Counted from the first letter of the stretch, positions 1 to 9,101 are shown. The stretch is DNA of 64,000 nt from Streptomyces cupreus (GCF_014257025.1 NZ_JACMSF010000028.1:1-64000); one strand, 5' to 3'. A program made the numbers and translations. The notes: a model not told the origin generated them from the sequence alone.

Positions 1-94
1 AGCGCCCCGGCGCTGCCCAATACGCCGAACACGCCCGCCAGTTGATCCCTAACACCACAGCAAGGGACACGACCTCAGTGCGGTCTCGTTTGCT

Positions 95-400
95 CTACCG
101 CCGCAGATCGCGCAGTACCTCACGCGCGGCGCGTGCCCCCGAGGCCATCGCGGCCTGCACCGATCCGGTGGCCCGGTGGTCGCCGCACACGTAGCGGCCG
201 GGGCCGACCCGAGTGGTTCGCCTGGGCGGCCGCGAAAGCGGCATCGCGGGTACAGCGTCCTCGACCGTACGCCCGTCAGCACGTCCCCGTCCTCCGTGGC
301 CGTGTCGTAGGCCTCGCCGAATACCTCCCGCCTGCTTCTCCCGACCCTCGGTGTCGGGGCCCAGGACGGAGGTGGCGATCAGCGCGTGGCCCCCCGGGCA
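95..400 (-). pseudogene. C-terminal remnant of a FAD-dependent amine oxidase-like enzyme
   Basis: Read on the minus strand, the last segment (about 95-215) contains GDHRATGSVQAAMASG followed by a stop. That is the typical last FAD-contact segment of flavin amine oxidases and protoporphyrinogen-oxidase-like proteins. Further upstream (about 340-395), a different frame reads HALIATSVLGPD, which fits the same family. The pieces lie in at least two frames, and everything N-terminal to them is missing, including the Rossmann GxGxxG motif. It is therefore a broken, truncated gene that abuts the end of the DUF4328 gene. The family call is from motif memory only. Confidence 0.6.
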
Positions 401-1031
401 GCAGCGCGCTCCAACCTGCCATTGAGCTGCCAGATGACGACGATCGACAGCGCAGCGGCGCAGAGGTCCAGGCCGCAGCTGAACATGATCTGCCGCAAGG
501 CATCACGAGCTGGGATCGTGGTGGTGGCCTCCTTCAAATCCTCGGAGGCATCACTCACCGTATACGCACTGGCTGCGACCAGGACAGACAGCCACCACGC
601 CGTGAGCAGGGGGTGTCCGCGTCGACGTTGCGGTTCCGGCCGGCTGGCAGCCCACAGGTCGTTCACGAACATCTTGGGCACGAAGACCTGCGCAACCGGT
701 ACGACCCAGCCAAAAACCAGCCACGCCCTACGCCGACGCTTCCCTGACGCCAGAGCACGTCCGCGACATCACGCATGTTGGCAAGCCAGATGCAGAACTG
801 AAGCAGCGCGACGAGGAACAGCCCCACCCGCCAGCCCATCAGGTTTCTGAAATACGTGTCCACCTCGACCAGCGGGTTGTCAACGTATGACCCCGACGTC
901 AGCGGCCCCGCCAGCAGTTGGTACTTGTGCCAAGCCGCCAGCCCGGCCGCGACACTCACCAGCGCGAACGCAGCAAGCACGGCGCAGGCAAGCCGAGCCT
1001 GCCCGCGCGGCAACCCGACCGCTCCAGCCAC
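379..1031 (-). pseudogene. DUF4328 membrane protein, frameshifted
   Basis: The N-terminal part (663-1031) starts at a GTG with AGGAGG seven bases upstream. It has a hydrophobic segment near residues 15-35 and the segment NMRDVADVLWRQGSVGVGRGW, which is characteristic of DUF4328. The C-terminal part (379 to about 705) continues in another frame with VPKMFVNDLWAASRPEP and a further hydrophobic stretch, WWLSVLVAASAYTVSD. The natural family sequence runs through both, so one indel lies near 700-715. DUF4328 proteins are multi-pass membrane proteins of unknown function that are abundant in Streptomyces. The frameshift may be real or an assembly error. Confidence 0.65.
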
Positions 1032-1280
1032 TTCACACCTCCTGAAAGCCGCCCATTCAGACTTCCCGCAGGTCGGCAGCGGATCCTAACCCCGAGGGGA
1101 AGCGACTGACACAGCGCCCTGGCAGACCCAGACCGCCGCGGGGAGCCGGCATCAGTCACTGCGCGCTTTCAGCGCTGCCGCTCCAGAGTGAGGACGGCGG
1201 ACCGGCTGGCGCCCGGGCCCCGGGCGCAGCACGTTGACCAACAGGGAGCCGGGTGTCCTGATCATGAGAGAGTCGCGGCC

Positions 1281-1694
1281 ATGAGCGATTTCGTCCGCCC
1301 GGGGCGGCTGTTCCGGGTCGTCGGGTTCAATCCGTCCCACCGGCAGCTCTTCCTGCAAAGCGACGCAACGTTGGTTGACCGGACCACCACACGCATCGAG
1401 GTCTACATCGGGCATGTAGAGCTGATGCTCCTCCAGCCCTACTACCGCAACGGGATCCACATCCGGCGCGCCAGCCCTGACGAGTTCGCCGTGCTCAAGG
1501 AGCGGCACGGGCTGGAGTCATCCGACGCCGAGTACACCTGGATGCTGGACCCTGACGGAGGCAGCTTCGTCGTCGGAGGCATACCCAGCTGGCGCGAGGC
1601 GGAATACGCGCTGATGGACGACCGGCAGTCGCTGTACGACCTGTCCAAGCCCTGGCCACCGGACTTTCCCGTGGAATCAGGCCACGTCGGCTGA
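1281..1694 (+). CDS. Conserved hypothetical protein (137 aa)
   Basis: I chose the ATG at 1281 (MSDFVRPGRLFRVVGFNPSH) because GAGAG lies upstream and the longer frame back to 1188 has an uncharacteristic, arginine-rich composition. The protein is soluble, with no signal peptide or membrane segment. It has mixed beta-strand-like segments (FRVVGFNPSHRQLFLQS, TRIEVYIGHVELMLLQPYY) and an acidic C-terminal half. It resembles small streptomycete hypothetical proteins of unknown function. The gene stands alone between debris on both sides. I cannot assign a role. Confidence 0.6.
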   Translation: MSDFVRPGRLFRVVGFNPSHRQLFLQSDATLVDRTTTRIEVYIGHVELMLLQPYYRNGIHIRRASPDEFAVLKERHGLESSDAEYTWMLDPDGGSFVVGGIPSWREAEYALMDDRQSLYDLSKPWPPDFPVESGHVG

Positions 1695-1772
1695 CCCGTC
1701 CTCCCGACTGATCCGCGGCTCACCGCGGCGCCACGGTGCGGCCCGCGTAAGCGATCGGCCACCGGCGGACAC

Positions 1773-2042
1773 TCAGTGCGCCTCGTGAATGGAGCGGTCG
1801 CGCTTGCTCCTACAGACCGCGCAACGCCTCGTACAGGTCGCGTAGGCATCCCAGCAGTGATGCTTCACAAGACACAGGCTGTGGAACCCGACAACCATCT
1901 CGGGGCGTGGCATCTCGTGGGCCTCGCCGAAGCCGACCCAATTCACTGGCCGATCGGGGTCGAGGGCGACAGCCCCACGGTCCCCCGATACCTCACGGAT
2001 CTGCTGAAGACTCCATCCCCGGGGTAGTCGCACGTCGGCCAT
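1773..2042 (-). CDS. Small hypothetical protein with Cys/His-rich C-terminus
   Basis: This 89-residue frame begins ATG (MADVRLPRGWSLQQIREVSG). Its C-terminal half is rich in His and Cys (HHCWDAYATCTRRCAVC), which could bind a metal. No convincing ribosome-binding site is seen upstream. Composition is protein-like (acidic, aromatic and aliphatic residues balanced), unlike the shadow frames nearby. Its function is unknown. It could also be the truncated 3' part of a longer gene cut by the neighbouring TnpB remnant. Confidence 0.45.
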   Translation of the reverse strand: MADVRLPRGWSLQQIREVSGDRGAVALDPDRPVNWVGFGEAHEMPRPEMVVGFHSLCLVKHHCWDAYATCTRRCAVCRSKRDRSIHEAH

Positions 2043-2072
2043 CCATGGATGATCCCACGCGCCCGGTGCAGA

Positions 2073-2612
2073 TCACCACTCCAGGAGCGAGGCAGGGCGA
2101 TGTCGGCAACGGCTGAAAAGGGTTCTGTAGCACGCTCGTTGGCCCTCGAGCGTGACGGTTGGCCCGCAGTTGACTCGTACTCCTTCCTGAAGGAGGGAGA
2201 TTCTGGCCGTCCTGCTCGTTGCTGAGCCGCTACGCGGCACAGGTCTCGGGGGGATTCCGTGACTTCCTGTTTCCTGTTTCTTCGCGCTGTGCCAGGACGG
2301 GTCCGGTCTTACCGGCGCTCCACAGGCTGATGCCGCCAGTCCGACGGCCGCTTTCACGTTCTTCGCGGCATTGTGGTCCCGATCGTGCCGGGTGCCGCAG
2401 ACGGGACAGGTCCACTCCCGTACGTCCAAGGGCTCGGGCCCGTCCCGGTGGCCGCAGGCCGAGCACACCTGGCTGGTCGGCTCGAACCGGCCGACCTTCA
2501 CGAACGTGCGGCCATACCGCCGCGCCTTGTACTCGAGCATGGACACGAACTGGGACCAGCCCGCAATGCGGGATGCCCTGGTCCGACTGTTCAGGGGCGT
2601 GACATCCCGCAT
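2073..2612 (-). pseudogene. C-terminal fragment of IS200/IS605-family TnpB
   Basis: The frame contains the TnpB zinc ribbon, with the pairs CSAC and CPVC about 20 residues apart, followed by RDHNAAKNV, the last RuvC-like Asp segment of TnpB. The N-terminal two thirds of the nuclease are missing, so it cannot be active. TnpB is the RNA-guided nuclease of IS605-type elements and the ancestor of Cas12. Its guide RNA (reRNA) is normally encoded over the 3' end of tnpB and the right end of the element, which is the part retained here. The reading frame continues past the family's usual end, suggesting the natural stop has been lost. Confidence 0.8.
2180..2195. repeat. Hairpin at the right end of the TnpB remnant
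   Basis: CTCCTTC-CT-GAAGGAG forms a perfect 7-bp stem just inside the 3' end of the tnpB remnant. IS200/IS605 elements carry subterminal hairpins at their ends, recognised by TnpA, and the right-end one overlaps the reRNA. The position and size fit such an end structure. No matching left end is present. Confidence 0.45.
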
Positions 2613-2636
2613 GGCATCACAGCCGGGGGCCCGACG

Positions 2637-3527
2637 TCAGCAGTAGAGGTTGCCGCCAGGGGACGTCCCGAGGATCTGCGTGAACCGCTGATAGTTGTTC
2701 ACGCGGCTCTGGACCTGCGCCGGGTTCTTGCCGTCGCACTCCAGGGAGCCGTTGATGCTGCGTATTGTCTGGCCGAACCCCGCCTGGTTGACCATGGCGT
2801 TGTGCGGGGTCATGGTGCCGGGACCGGTCTGGGTGTTCCAGTACCACAGGGCCGTCTTCCAGGCGACGGCCGAGTCGTTCTGCACCAGCCAGGGGTTACC
2901 CAGCAGGTCGATGCCAAGCGCGTCGCCCGCCGCCTTGTAGTTGAAGTTCCAGCTCAGCTGGATCGGGCCGCGTCCGTAGTAGGCGGCCTGGCCGGCCGGG
3001 CAGCCGTACGGGCGGCTCCAGTCGCAGTAGTGCGGGTAGTTGGCAGTGTTCTGCTCCACCACATGCACCAAACCGCCGGTCTCGTGGCTGACGTTGGCGA
3101 GGAAGGCCGCGGCCTCCTGCTTCTTCACCGTGTCGCTGCCAGTGTTCGCGAACGCGGGGTAGGCGCTCAGGGCAGCGGTGAGCCCGCTGTAGCTGTAGAA
3201 GGAGTTCCGGTTGGGGAACATCTGGTTGAACTGCGCCTCCGTCACGACGAAGCGCGCATTGGGCGTGCCCGGCCCGCTGTCGCAGGCGTACGGCTCCCAG
3301 TACCAGGTGCTGATGACCGGGTCGTAACCCGGGTTGGCGTGCTCGGCAATGTATGCCTTGCCGTCGGTATAGCGGACGACGTCACCGGCGTTGTACGACC
3401 TGCCTGCCACCCAGTTGGGGTAGCTGGAGCACGCCGCGGCGGCGGCGTTCGTGGTCGGGAGCAGCACCGGGGCGGAGCCGGCGAGGGCGAGGACGGCCAG
3501 TACGGCGGAGACACGGCGTCTCGACAC
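2637..3527 (-). CDS. Secreted GH19 chitinase with N-terminal chitin-binding module
   Basis: It hydrolyses beta-1,4 links of chitin outside the cell. The start is the GTG at 3527, with AAAGGAG eight bases upstream; the longer frame would place junk before the signal peptide. Residues 1-31 are a signal peptide ending near TTNAAAAA. Residues about 35-80 form a CBM5/12-type chitin-binding module (PNWVAGRSYNAGDVVRY and STWYWEPY). The GH19 catalytic domain follows from about residue 90, with HETGG (Glu149, proposed general acid) and a second Glu at 158. AYYGRGPIQLSWNFNYKAAG is the GH19 substrate-cleft signature. At 296 residues it matches Streptomyces ChiF/ChiG-type enzymes. The promoter region holds DasR-type repeats. 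Confidence 0.93.
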   Translation of the reverse strand: MSRRRVSAVLAVLALAGSAPVLLPTTNAAAAACSSYPNWVAGRSYNAGDVVRYTDGKAYIAEHANPGYDPVISTWYWEPYACDSGPGTPNARFVVTEAQFNQMFPNRNSFYSYSGLTAALSAYPAFANTGSDTVKKQEAAAFLANVSHETGGLVHVVEQNTANYPHYCDWSRPYGCPAGQAAYYGRGPIQLSWNFNYKAAGDALGIDLLGNPWLVQNDSAVAWKTALWYWNTQTGPGTMTPHNAMVNQAGFGQTIRSINGSLECDGKNPAQVQSRVNNYQRFTQILGTSPGGNLYC

Positions 3528-3660
3528 GGGATCAACTCCTTTGCAGGGCACGGCCGCACCTCGAACAGGGCGCAGTGGAGCCCGCACCGCACGCACCGGT
3601 GGACCGGACACGGCGTGGGGGCGGCCGTGGTGGGGGGCTGTCGGAGACACACTCAACCGC

Positions 3661-3708
3661 GTTGGTCTGTACCAGTCAAGGGTGTAGACCAGTCAGGCCT
3701 AGACCAGT
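3661..3708 (-). promoter_or_regulatory. Tandem DasR-type (dre) / chitinase-promoter repeats
   Basis: On the chitinase strand, three copies of ACTGGT-based repeats follow one another: ACTGGTCTAGGCC (3696-3708), ACTGGTCTACACC (3681-3693) and ACTGGTACAGACCA (ending near 3663). The known DasR responsive element in Streptomyces is ACTGGTCTAGACCAGT. Chitinase promoters also carry 12-bp TGGTCTAGACCT-type direct repeats. The block lies about 135-180 bp upstream of the chitinase start, in the expected orientation. Inference: chitin/GlcNAc-dependent control of this chitinase. Confidence 0.75.
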
Positions 3709-3771
3709 TGGCGGGCACCAGTCGCTCACTGCCCGGTCGTCGAAGCCTCAAGGCACGGCCTGCTTTCCTCT

Positions 3772-4922
3772 TCAATGGGCTGTTGACCGCTCGTCTGTTG
3801 AGGGCGTGACCGGGAGCGGCGGGGCATGACGGACGGACGGGCTGACGGTGGCGATAACGGCGGTGACAAGCATCACCGTTGCCAGAACGCATACGGAGCC
3901 GACTGGTCCGACAGTGGTGAGCAGGTAGCCGGCGCCGAGGGAGGCGAGGGGCATGACTCCCCAGGACAGGGTCATGGCAGCGCTGGTGACACGCCCCAGT
4001 GGCTCGTTGGGGACCAGGACAGTCGCGTAACTGATGATCACGACGTTCCACAGCGGTCCGATGAACGCGCAGGCGGCGCCGATGGCTCCGATCAGCAGAG
4101 GGCTGGAGGTGAACGCGAACAAGGGCATCGTGCCGATGGTGGTGGATGTGGCGCCATGGTGTTGAGCGAGGACGACGATGATCAAGATGAGTGCCTGGAA
4201 GACCAGGTTGCTGGCGGCAATCAGCAAGATCGCGGCTCGGATGAGGGGATGACGCCAGACCCAGCGCAGGCCTGTGGTCGTCGCTCGCCACAGGGGTTCC
4301 GATGGCGTCGTCGTCGGGTTCTGCAGGTCGCTTCGGATGAACAACAGTCCGATGCTGGCAGCCACATAGGACAGCTCATCCACCATGAACGGCACCGCGC
4401 GGTCGATACCGAAAAGCGCACCGCCCAGCGGAGGACCGGCCAGAGCTGCACCGCGACTTCGGGCTTCATTGTGGGCTATCGCCGTGGGAAACAGTGCTAC
4501 TGGGACGATCTTGGGAAGGGCGGCGCGCTCGGCCAGTCCGAAGAAGACGAAGCACAGTCCCTGTACGAAGGCGACCACGGCGAGGTGCGCCACGGTAACG
4601 CGGCCCAGCCATATGGCGACCGGGACGGTGGACAGTGCCAGGCCCGCACAGAGCTCGCTGAGCAGCAGGATCCTGCGGCGGTTCCACCGGTCCACCAGAG
4701 GTCCGGCAGGCAGGTGGGCGACGAGGTAGGCGTGCCGGCGGCTCCCACGACGCCGGCGTCGGAGGGCGATCCTGTGGTCGCGAGGACGAGCAGCGGCATC
4801 GCTGTCCCGCTGGTCTGGGCGCCCAGGGTCGAGACGACCTGACCGCTCCACAGGGCGAGGAACTCGCGGTTGCGCCATAACGAAGGCCGGTCGGCGGTGT
4901 CCTGTGCGGCCGGGGTGGTCAC
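3772..4922 (-). pseudogene. MFS efflux transporter (Mef-like), single frameshift
   Basis: The N-terminal part starts at the GTG at 4920-4922 and reads RPSLWRNREFLALWSGQ and VVSTLGAQTSGTAMPLLVLA, the first transmembrane segment of this MFS branch. The rest reads LPAGPLVDRWNRRRIL (the conserved loop between helices 2 and 3) and then about ten hydrophobic helices in another frame. One indel near 4725-4740 separates them; otherwise the gene is complete. The family exports drugs such as macrolides. Its start overlaps the stop of the upstream ArsR-like gene in a GTGA arrangement, so the two are translationally coupled and the regulator probably controls the pump. Confidence 0.75.
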
Positions 4923-5549
4923 GAGGCGTCCCCGCGCTCGGGAGTGGGAAACGCGTGGAACACCACGGAGATGTGCCAGCTTGCGGGGGACGCCTGATCC
5001 GGGTCGCGGTGCCAACGCGAAAGGAACGCGAGGTACTCCTCGCCGAACTGAGCCAACTCCTCGGCGGTGAGAGTCGTCCCGCCGAAGGAGTGCATGGCCG
5101 CGGCGGCGAACTCGCCGAAAGTCTCGCGGTCGGACAGGTATGCGGTCAGGTCACGGTCAGCGCCCTTCCAGCCACTGCCGGCCGACCTCCGCCGCTGCGG
5201 CAGCAGTCCGAGGGTCCGCCGGATCGCGCGGCAGGCGCACGCCCTGGAGAATGGCCCACCAGTACTTGCGGCGCCCGGATGAACGAGCAGTGTCCTCTTC
5301 GGTGAACCCGAACCGGGCCAGTTGCCGCAGGTGATAGCTGGTTGCGCCGCGGTCCTCATCGAACTCTGCGGCCAGGTCGGCGGACGTAGCCGGGCCGTGC
5401 CGCTGGAGCCGGGTCAGCGTACGGTGGGCCCGCGGAGGGAACCTCACCCCGTCGAACTCGACCGTGCCGCCCAAGACCGCTGCCTGTCCCAAGTCGCCCC
5501 AACCACCAGGGACGGCGGCCTGGCCCAAGGTGATCTGGTCGATCGTCAC
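4919..5549 (-). pseudogene. ArsR-type winged-helix regulator, single frameshift
   Basis: The N-terminal frame (5157-5549, GTG start) reads HRTLTRLQRHGPATSADLAA, then ATSYHLRQLARFGF, a winged helix-turn-helix of the ArsR type. The C-terminal frame (4919 to about 5165) continues with DRDLTAYLSDRETFGEF and LTAEELAQFGEEYLAFLSRW, the usual C-terminal helices of this family. One indel near 5160 joins them. The N-terminus contains a short internal repeat (LGQAAVPGG and LGQAAVLGG). It overlaps the start of the MFS gene by four bases. Predicted role: local repressor of the transporter. Confidence 0.7.
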
Positions 5550-5967
5550 ACTGGGGGGACGTCTTCCCCGACATCAACGGGGCATGCCTCGCCAGCCGAC
5601 CAATCGGTTCAGCCCGGTGAGCCGTCTGTCGAATCGGACTCCTGCCGCACCTACCCTGCGCATGTGTGGTCGCAGGGCCATAGCGACTCCCCTGCCCGGT
5701 TCGAGGCTGCCACACAATGTCAGGAGTGGGCACTCGCCGGTCACTTCCGCTCAGTTGGCGTACTGACGGCCACTCGGTGGTCTCGTTTCGAGGTTATGCC
5801 GTGAGTGCAAGCCGGACCGTCCACCGGTGTGGGTGCGTTGGCAGTCTGGACCTCGCCCCCGTGAAGGAGCGCGACAGGACCGCAGGACAAACGCATGTAG
5901 GTGCAGGCTTTAGCATGTCGCCCGTCGGGCTGTGTCCTGGCAGCTGTGTCTACGGGGGAGAACTTCG
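5550..5967. other. Intergenic stretch, no gene recognised
   Basis: About 420 bases between the divergent ArsR-like and DUF5685 genes. No frame here has recognisable protein features. It must hold both promoters, but I could not pick convincing -35/-10 boxes in either direction. Confidence 0.5.
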
Positions 5968-7347
5968 ATGTTCGGAATCATCAGGCCATGCCGTCATCGG
6001 CTGGGCGAGGGCATGCGTACCGAGTGGATGGCGCACCTGTGCGGGCTGTGCCTGGCGCTGCGCGGCGAGTACGGGCAGTTCGCACGGGTGGCCACCAACT
6101 ACGACGGCCTGATCGTCTCGGTGCTGACCGAGGCGCAGTCGGAGCGCACCGGCGCCTGGCGGCGGGGCGCCGGTCCGTGCCCGCTGCGCGGGATGCGGTC
6201 GGCAGACGTGGCGCAGGGCGAGGGTGCCCGGCTGGCGGCAACGGTGTCGCTGGTGCTGGCCGCGGCGAAAGTACGGGACCATGTGGCCGACGGCGACGGC
6301 CTCTTCGGCCGCCGCTCGGTCACGCTGGCGGCACGCAGGATCGCCAACGGCTGGGAGCGTGCGGGTGCCGCGGGCGGCGAGCAGCTCGGATTCGACACCG
6401 CGGTGCTGCTCGGCGCGGTCGATCGGCAGTCGAAGATCGAACACCTGACCGGCCCGGGCGACTCACTTCTGGCAGTCACGGAACCTACGGAGACAGCAAC
6501 CGCCGCCGCCTTCGCTCACACCGCAGTCCTCGCCGACCGTCCGGAAAACGCCGAGCCGCTCGCGGAGGCCGGCCGCCTGTTCGGTCGGCTGGCCCATCTG
6601 CTCGACGCGGTGGAGGACCTGGACGCGGACGCAGCGACCGGCGCGTGGAACCCGATCACCGCGACCGGCGCCAGCCGCACCGAGGTGCGTCGCCTCTGCG
6701 ACGACGCCGTCCATGGGATCCAACTCGCCTTGTCCGACGCCGAATTCGTCGACGGGCGGCTGGCGCGGGCGCTGCTCGGCGGAGAGCTGGAGCGCGCCGT
6801 CGACCGCGTCTTCGCCCCCCGGCATCGTCACCACCAGCACCGCCACCAGGCACAGGGCCCGCGCGTGCTTCCCTGGCTGGGACGCCGTGCGGCGACGGAA
6901 ACGCCCTCGGGGACCGGCAGAGGCACGGACTGCGGCGTCGGGGCGCTTGCGGGCGCGGACCCACAGGGCGCGACGATGGCGTCGGACCAGACTTCTGAGG
7001 GGCAGTGTCGGCGGTGTGACCAGCGGCGCCAGTTGTGCCGCGATTGCCGCTTGTGCTTCAGCTGCTGCACCTGCAACGAGGACACCGGCCCGGATGACGC
7101 AGAGCCCTGGCAGTTCGGCGAAGGCAACCGGGGCGGCAACTTTCGCCAGGACGGCTCCGGCCGGGACAGCTCCGGGGGCGACGGCTGGTCCGGCGGACCG
7201 AGCGGCGGCAACTCGGGCGGCCCCTCCGGCGGTTCGGGCGGGGGCGGCCGGGGATCCGGTGGGTCCGGCGGTGGAGATGGTGACGGCTGCTGCAGTGGCG
7301 GGGGCTGCTGCAATCCGTGCAAGTGCTGCTGCGACTGCTGCGACTGA
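5968..7347 (+). CDS. DUF5685 family protein with Gly- and Cys-rich tail
   Basis: The start is the ATG at 5968 with GGGGGAG seven bases upstream. Residues 1-300 (MFGIIRPCRHRLGEGMRTEW onward) match the actinobacterial DUF5685 family. They are largely helical and keep the conserved CRH, CGLCLALR and CPLRG cysteine motifs, which may bind a metal. After about residue 345 the protein changes: a small CxxC-like cluster (CRRCDQRRQLCRDCRLCFSC), then a long Gly/Ser linker, and a final segment with about ten cysteines (CCNPCKCCCDCCD). There is no signal peptide or membrane helix. The function of DUF5685 is unknown. The cysteine tail suggests metal binding, redox activity or processing. Confidence 0.75.
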   Translation: MFGIIRPCRHRLGEGMRTEWMAHLCGLCLALRGEYGQFARVATNYDGLIVSVLTEAQSERTGAWRRGAGPCPLRGMRSADVAQGEGARLAATVSLVLAAAKVRDHVADGDGLFGRRSVTLAARRIANGWERAGAAGGEQLGFDTAVLLGAVDRQSKIEHLTGPGDSLLAVTEPTETATAAAFAHTAVLADRPENAEPLAEAGRLFGRLAHLLDAVEDLDADAATGAWNPITATGASRTEVRRLCDDAVHGIQLALSDAEFVDGRLARALLGGELERAVDRVFAPRHRHHQHRHQAQGPRVLPWLGRRAATETPSGTGRGTDCGVGALAGADPQGATMASDQTSEGQCRRCDQRRQLCRDCRLCFSCCTCNEDTGPDDAEPWQFGEGNRGGNFRQDGSGRDSSGGDGWSGGPSGGNSGGPSGGSGGGGRGSGGSGGGDGDGCCSGGGCCNPCKCCCDCCD

Positions 7348-7760
7348 GCTTCTTCAGTGGGGACCCTGATCATACGTGCCGCCCCGCGCACCAGTCCCGC
7401 AAAGACGCCGAGGCCCGCAAGACCGCAAAAGCCCGCGCAGCGCCATGGGTACGCAAGGGCCGTTGACACCGGTGCAGCCGCTCGCCCAGCGAGTCTTCCG
7501 GCGGCAGTACCTCTGGGCTCGACTGGCGCTGTGACGGTCTCGGTCCCGATAGGTCCCACCAGCGCACCGGGTGCCACGGCGGGATCTCCTGCGTGATCCG
7601 ATCCGTGGAAAACCAGGCAGAGCGGCGCAGACGCTGCTCGGCGCCACGGCAGGCCGGGATCGCCCGACGGGGCGCTACTCCGTTCGAGTGGTGCGTTCGG
7701 GCCCTCGGTCGTAGCGTCGGAACCGGCACATCTGTCGGCGAGCGGCAGCAGGGAACGGCT
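7348..7760. other. Intergenic stretch, no gene recognised
   Basis: About 410 bases between the DUF5685 gene and the secreted protein at 7761, both on the plus strand. Frames through it have biased, arginine-rich composition and no family resemblance. The promoter of the downstream gene should lie here. Confidence 0.4.
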
Positions 7761-8228
7761 ATGCACAGACGCGCACGCACAGCGATGGTCACGCTCTGCG
7801 CGGTTGCCGCCCTCGCCACCGCGGCAGGCACGCCGCCGGTGGCCCGGTCGGCACCGTCACCCGCCGCACAGACCGCACAGCAGCGCGTCGCTCTTCCGGT
7901 CCTCGTCGACTGCCTGTGGCACCCGCAGGTGCGGCCGTCCGAATTCATGCTGGCCTGCGGCGACGGCAACAGTCGCCTGGACTCACTCAAATGGTCCCGG
8001 TGGGACGCGGCTTCGGCGCGGGCCGAAGGGGTGAACTGGGTCAACGACTGCAAGCCGTACTGCGCGGCCGGCCGCTTCCACGCCTATCCGGTGACCGTAC
8101 GGCTCGATCATCCCCAGCCCTGGAAGAAGCGGCCCCAGCTGTCCCACTACACCCGGATCACCCTCGTGTACACCGACAGCCGACCGGAGCAGTTCTCCCA
8201 GACCATGTCCTACTCGCTGTGGGACTGA
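7761..8228 (+). CDS. Secreted conserved hypothetical protein (155 aa)
   Basis: The ATG at 7761 begins a clear signal peptide: MHRRARTAM, then a hydrophobic core VTLCAVAALATAAG, then a proline/alanine stretch. The mature part has four cysteines likely to form disulfides (DCLWHP, LACGDGN, NDCKPYC) and ends YSLWD. It resembles a family of small secreted streptomycete proteins of unknown role that share the CLWHPQVRPSEFMLACGDGN-type core. Upstream frame extension lacks protein character, so the short start is preferred. No enzymatic motif is visible. Confidence 0.7.
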   Translation: MHRRARTAMVTLCAVAALATAAGTPPVARSAPSPAAQTAQQRVALPVLVDCLWHPQVRPSEFMLACGDGNSRLDSLKWSRWDAASARAEGVNWVNDCKPYCAAGRFHAYPVTVRLDHPQPWKKRPQLSHYTRITLVYTDSRPEQFSQTMSYSLWD

Positions 8229-8609
8229 ACGGCCCGCTCCTGCCAGCTTGACTGCCGGCCCCAGGTGTTGAAGCCCTGGTCGATGGGTGCGGTGGGATGT
8301 GATCATGGGCGAGTCATGTTCATGCGCCCGTGAGGTGATTTCTTGAGGAAGGTGGCACTGCTTTCTCACGCACTGTTGCCTCGGCAGTACGACCATCACA
8401 AGGTTCTGGCGACCACCGTGGACGCCTGGGGCCGAACCCGCCGGCTCGGAATGTCGTCATGGCTGGGACCGACCGGACTCTAGAGCGCTCACGAGGACTC
8501 GTACACGTACGTCTCGCTCGATTCAATCGCCTCCACACTTGAATCGAGCGTACCAACCCGGCAAGGTGCTTTAAACAAGCGCAATGTCTGCGGTTCGGAG
8601 AGGTGCTTC
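8229..8609. other. Intergenic stretch upstream of the Lrp-type regulator
   Basis: About 380 bases with no recognisable gene. It contains one striking feature, a perfect 12-bp inverted repeat at 8515-8550 (listed separately). A short plus-strand open segment at about 8340-8470 has no clear family resemblance. Confidence 0.4.
8515..8550. promoter_or_regulatory. Perfect 12-bp inverted repeat before the Lrp/AsnC gene
   Basis: CGCTCGATTCAA (8515-8526) and TTGAATCGAGCG (8539-8550) are exact inverted copies separated by 12 bases, ending 59 bp before the Lrp start codon. Lrp/AsnC regulators commonly bind palindromic sites near their own promoters, so an autoregulatory operator is likely. A terminator is less likely because no gene ends close upstream on this strand and no T-run follows. 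Confidence 0.55.
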
Positions 8610-9050
8610 ATGGACGAGATCGACCGGGCCATCCTGCGGGAGCTGCAGGTCGACGGCCGGATCCCGTACGCCGATCTGGGGCCGAAGGTGGGGCTGTCGC
8701 CCTCGGCCGCAAGGCTCCGGTTGCAGCGGCTGATCGACACCAAGGCGGTCCAGGTCGTGGGAGTGACCGACCCGATGACCATGGGCCAGCAGACGATGGC
8801 GCTTTTGGGCTTGCGTGTCGACGGTGATCCTCGGGCGGTCGCCGATGAGCTGTCCCGGCACGACGAAGTGGTGTACACGGTCCTGACGGCCGGCGGCTTC
8901 GACCTGTTCGCGGAGGTGGTGTGCCGTCAGCCGCGGGATCTTCTGGACTTCATCAACGACATCGTGCGGCCCGTCGAGGGGGTCGCATCCGTGGAGAACT
9001 TCCCCTACTTCGGGATCCACACGCACCGCTTCTTGTGGCATGTCGACTGA
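8610..9050 (+). CDS. Lrp/AsnC family transcriptional regulator
   Basis: A 146-residue protein of the normal family length. Residues 1-60 form the helix-turn-helix (MDEIDRAILRELQVDGRI, then LGPKVGLSPSAARLRLQRL). Residues about 65-140 form the RAM/AsnC ligand-binding domain (VYTVLTAGGFDLFAEVVC). Such proteins form dimers to octamers and sense amino acids or related small molecules. GAGAGG precedes the ATG. The large kinase/PLP-enzyme fusion starts only 51 bases downstream on the same strand, so the regulator probably controls it and responds to its substrate. A perfect inverted repeat lies just upstream. Confidence 0.92.
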   Translation: MDEIDRAILRELQVDGRIPYADLGPKVGLSPSAARLRLQRLIDTKAVQVVGVTDPMTMGQQTMALLGLRVDGDPRAVADELSRHDEVVYTVLTAGGFDLFAEVVCRQPRDLLDFINDIVRPVEGVASVENFPYFGIHTHRFLWHVD

Positions 9051-9101
9051 GGGATCCGAGCGTTGCATCCCAGTTTGCCCGCACCAGCCGAGGGACCCTG
9101 C

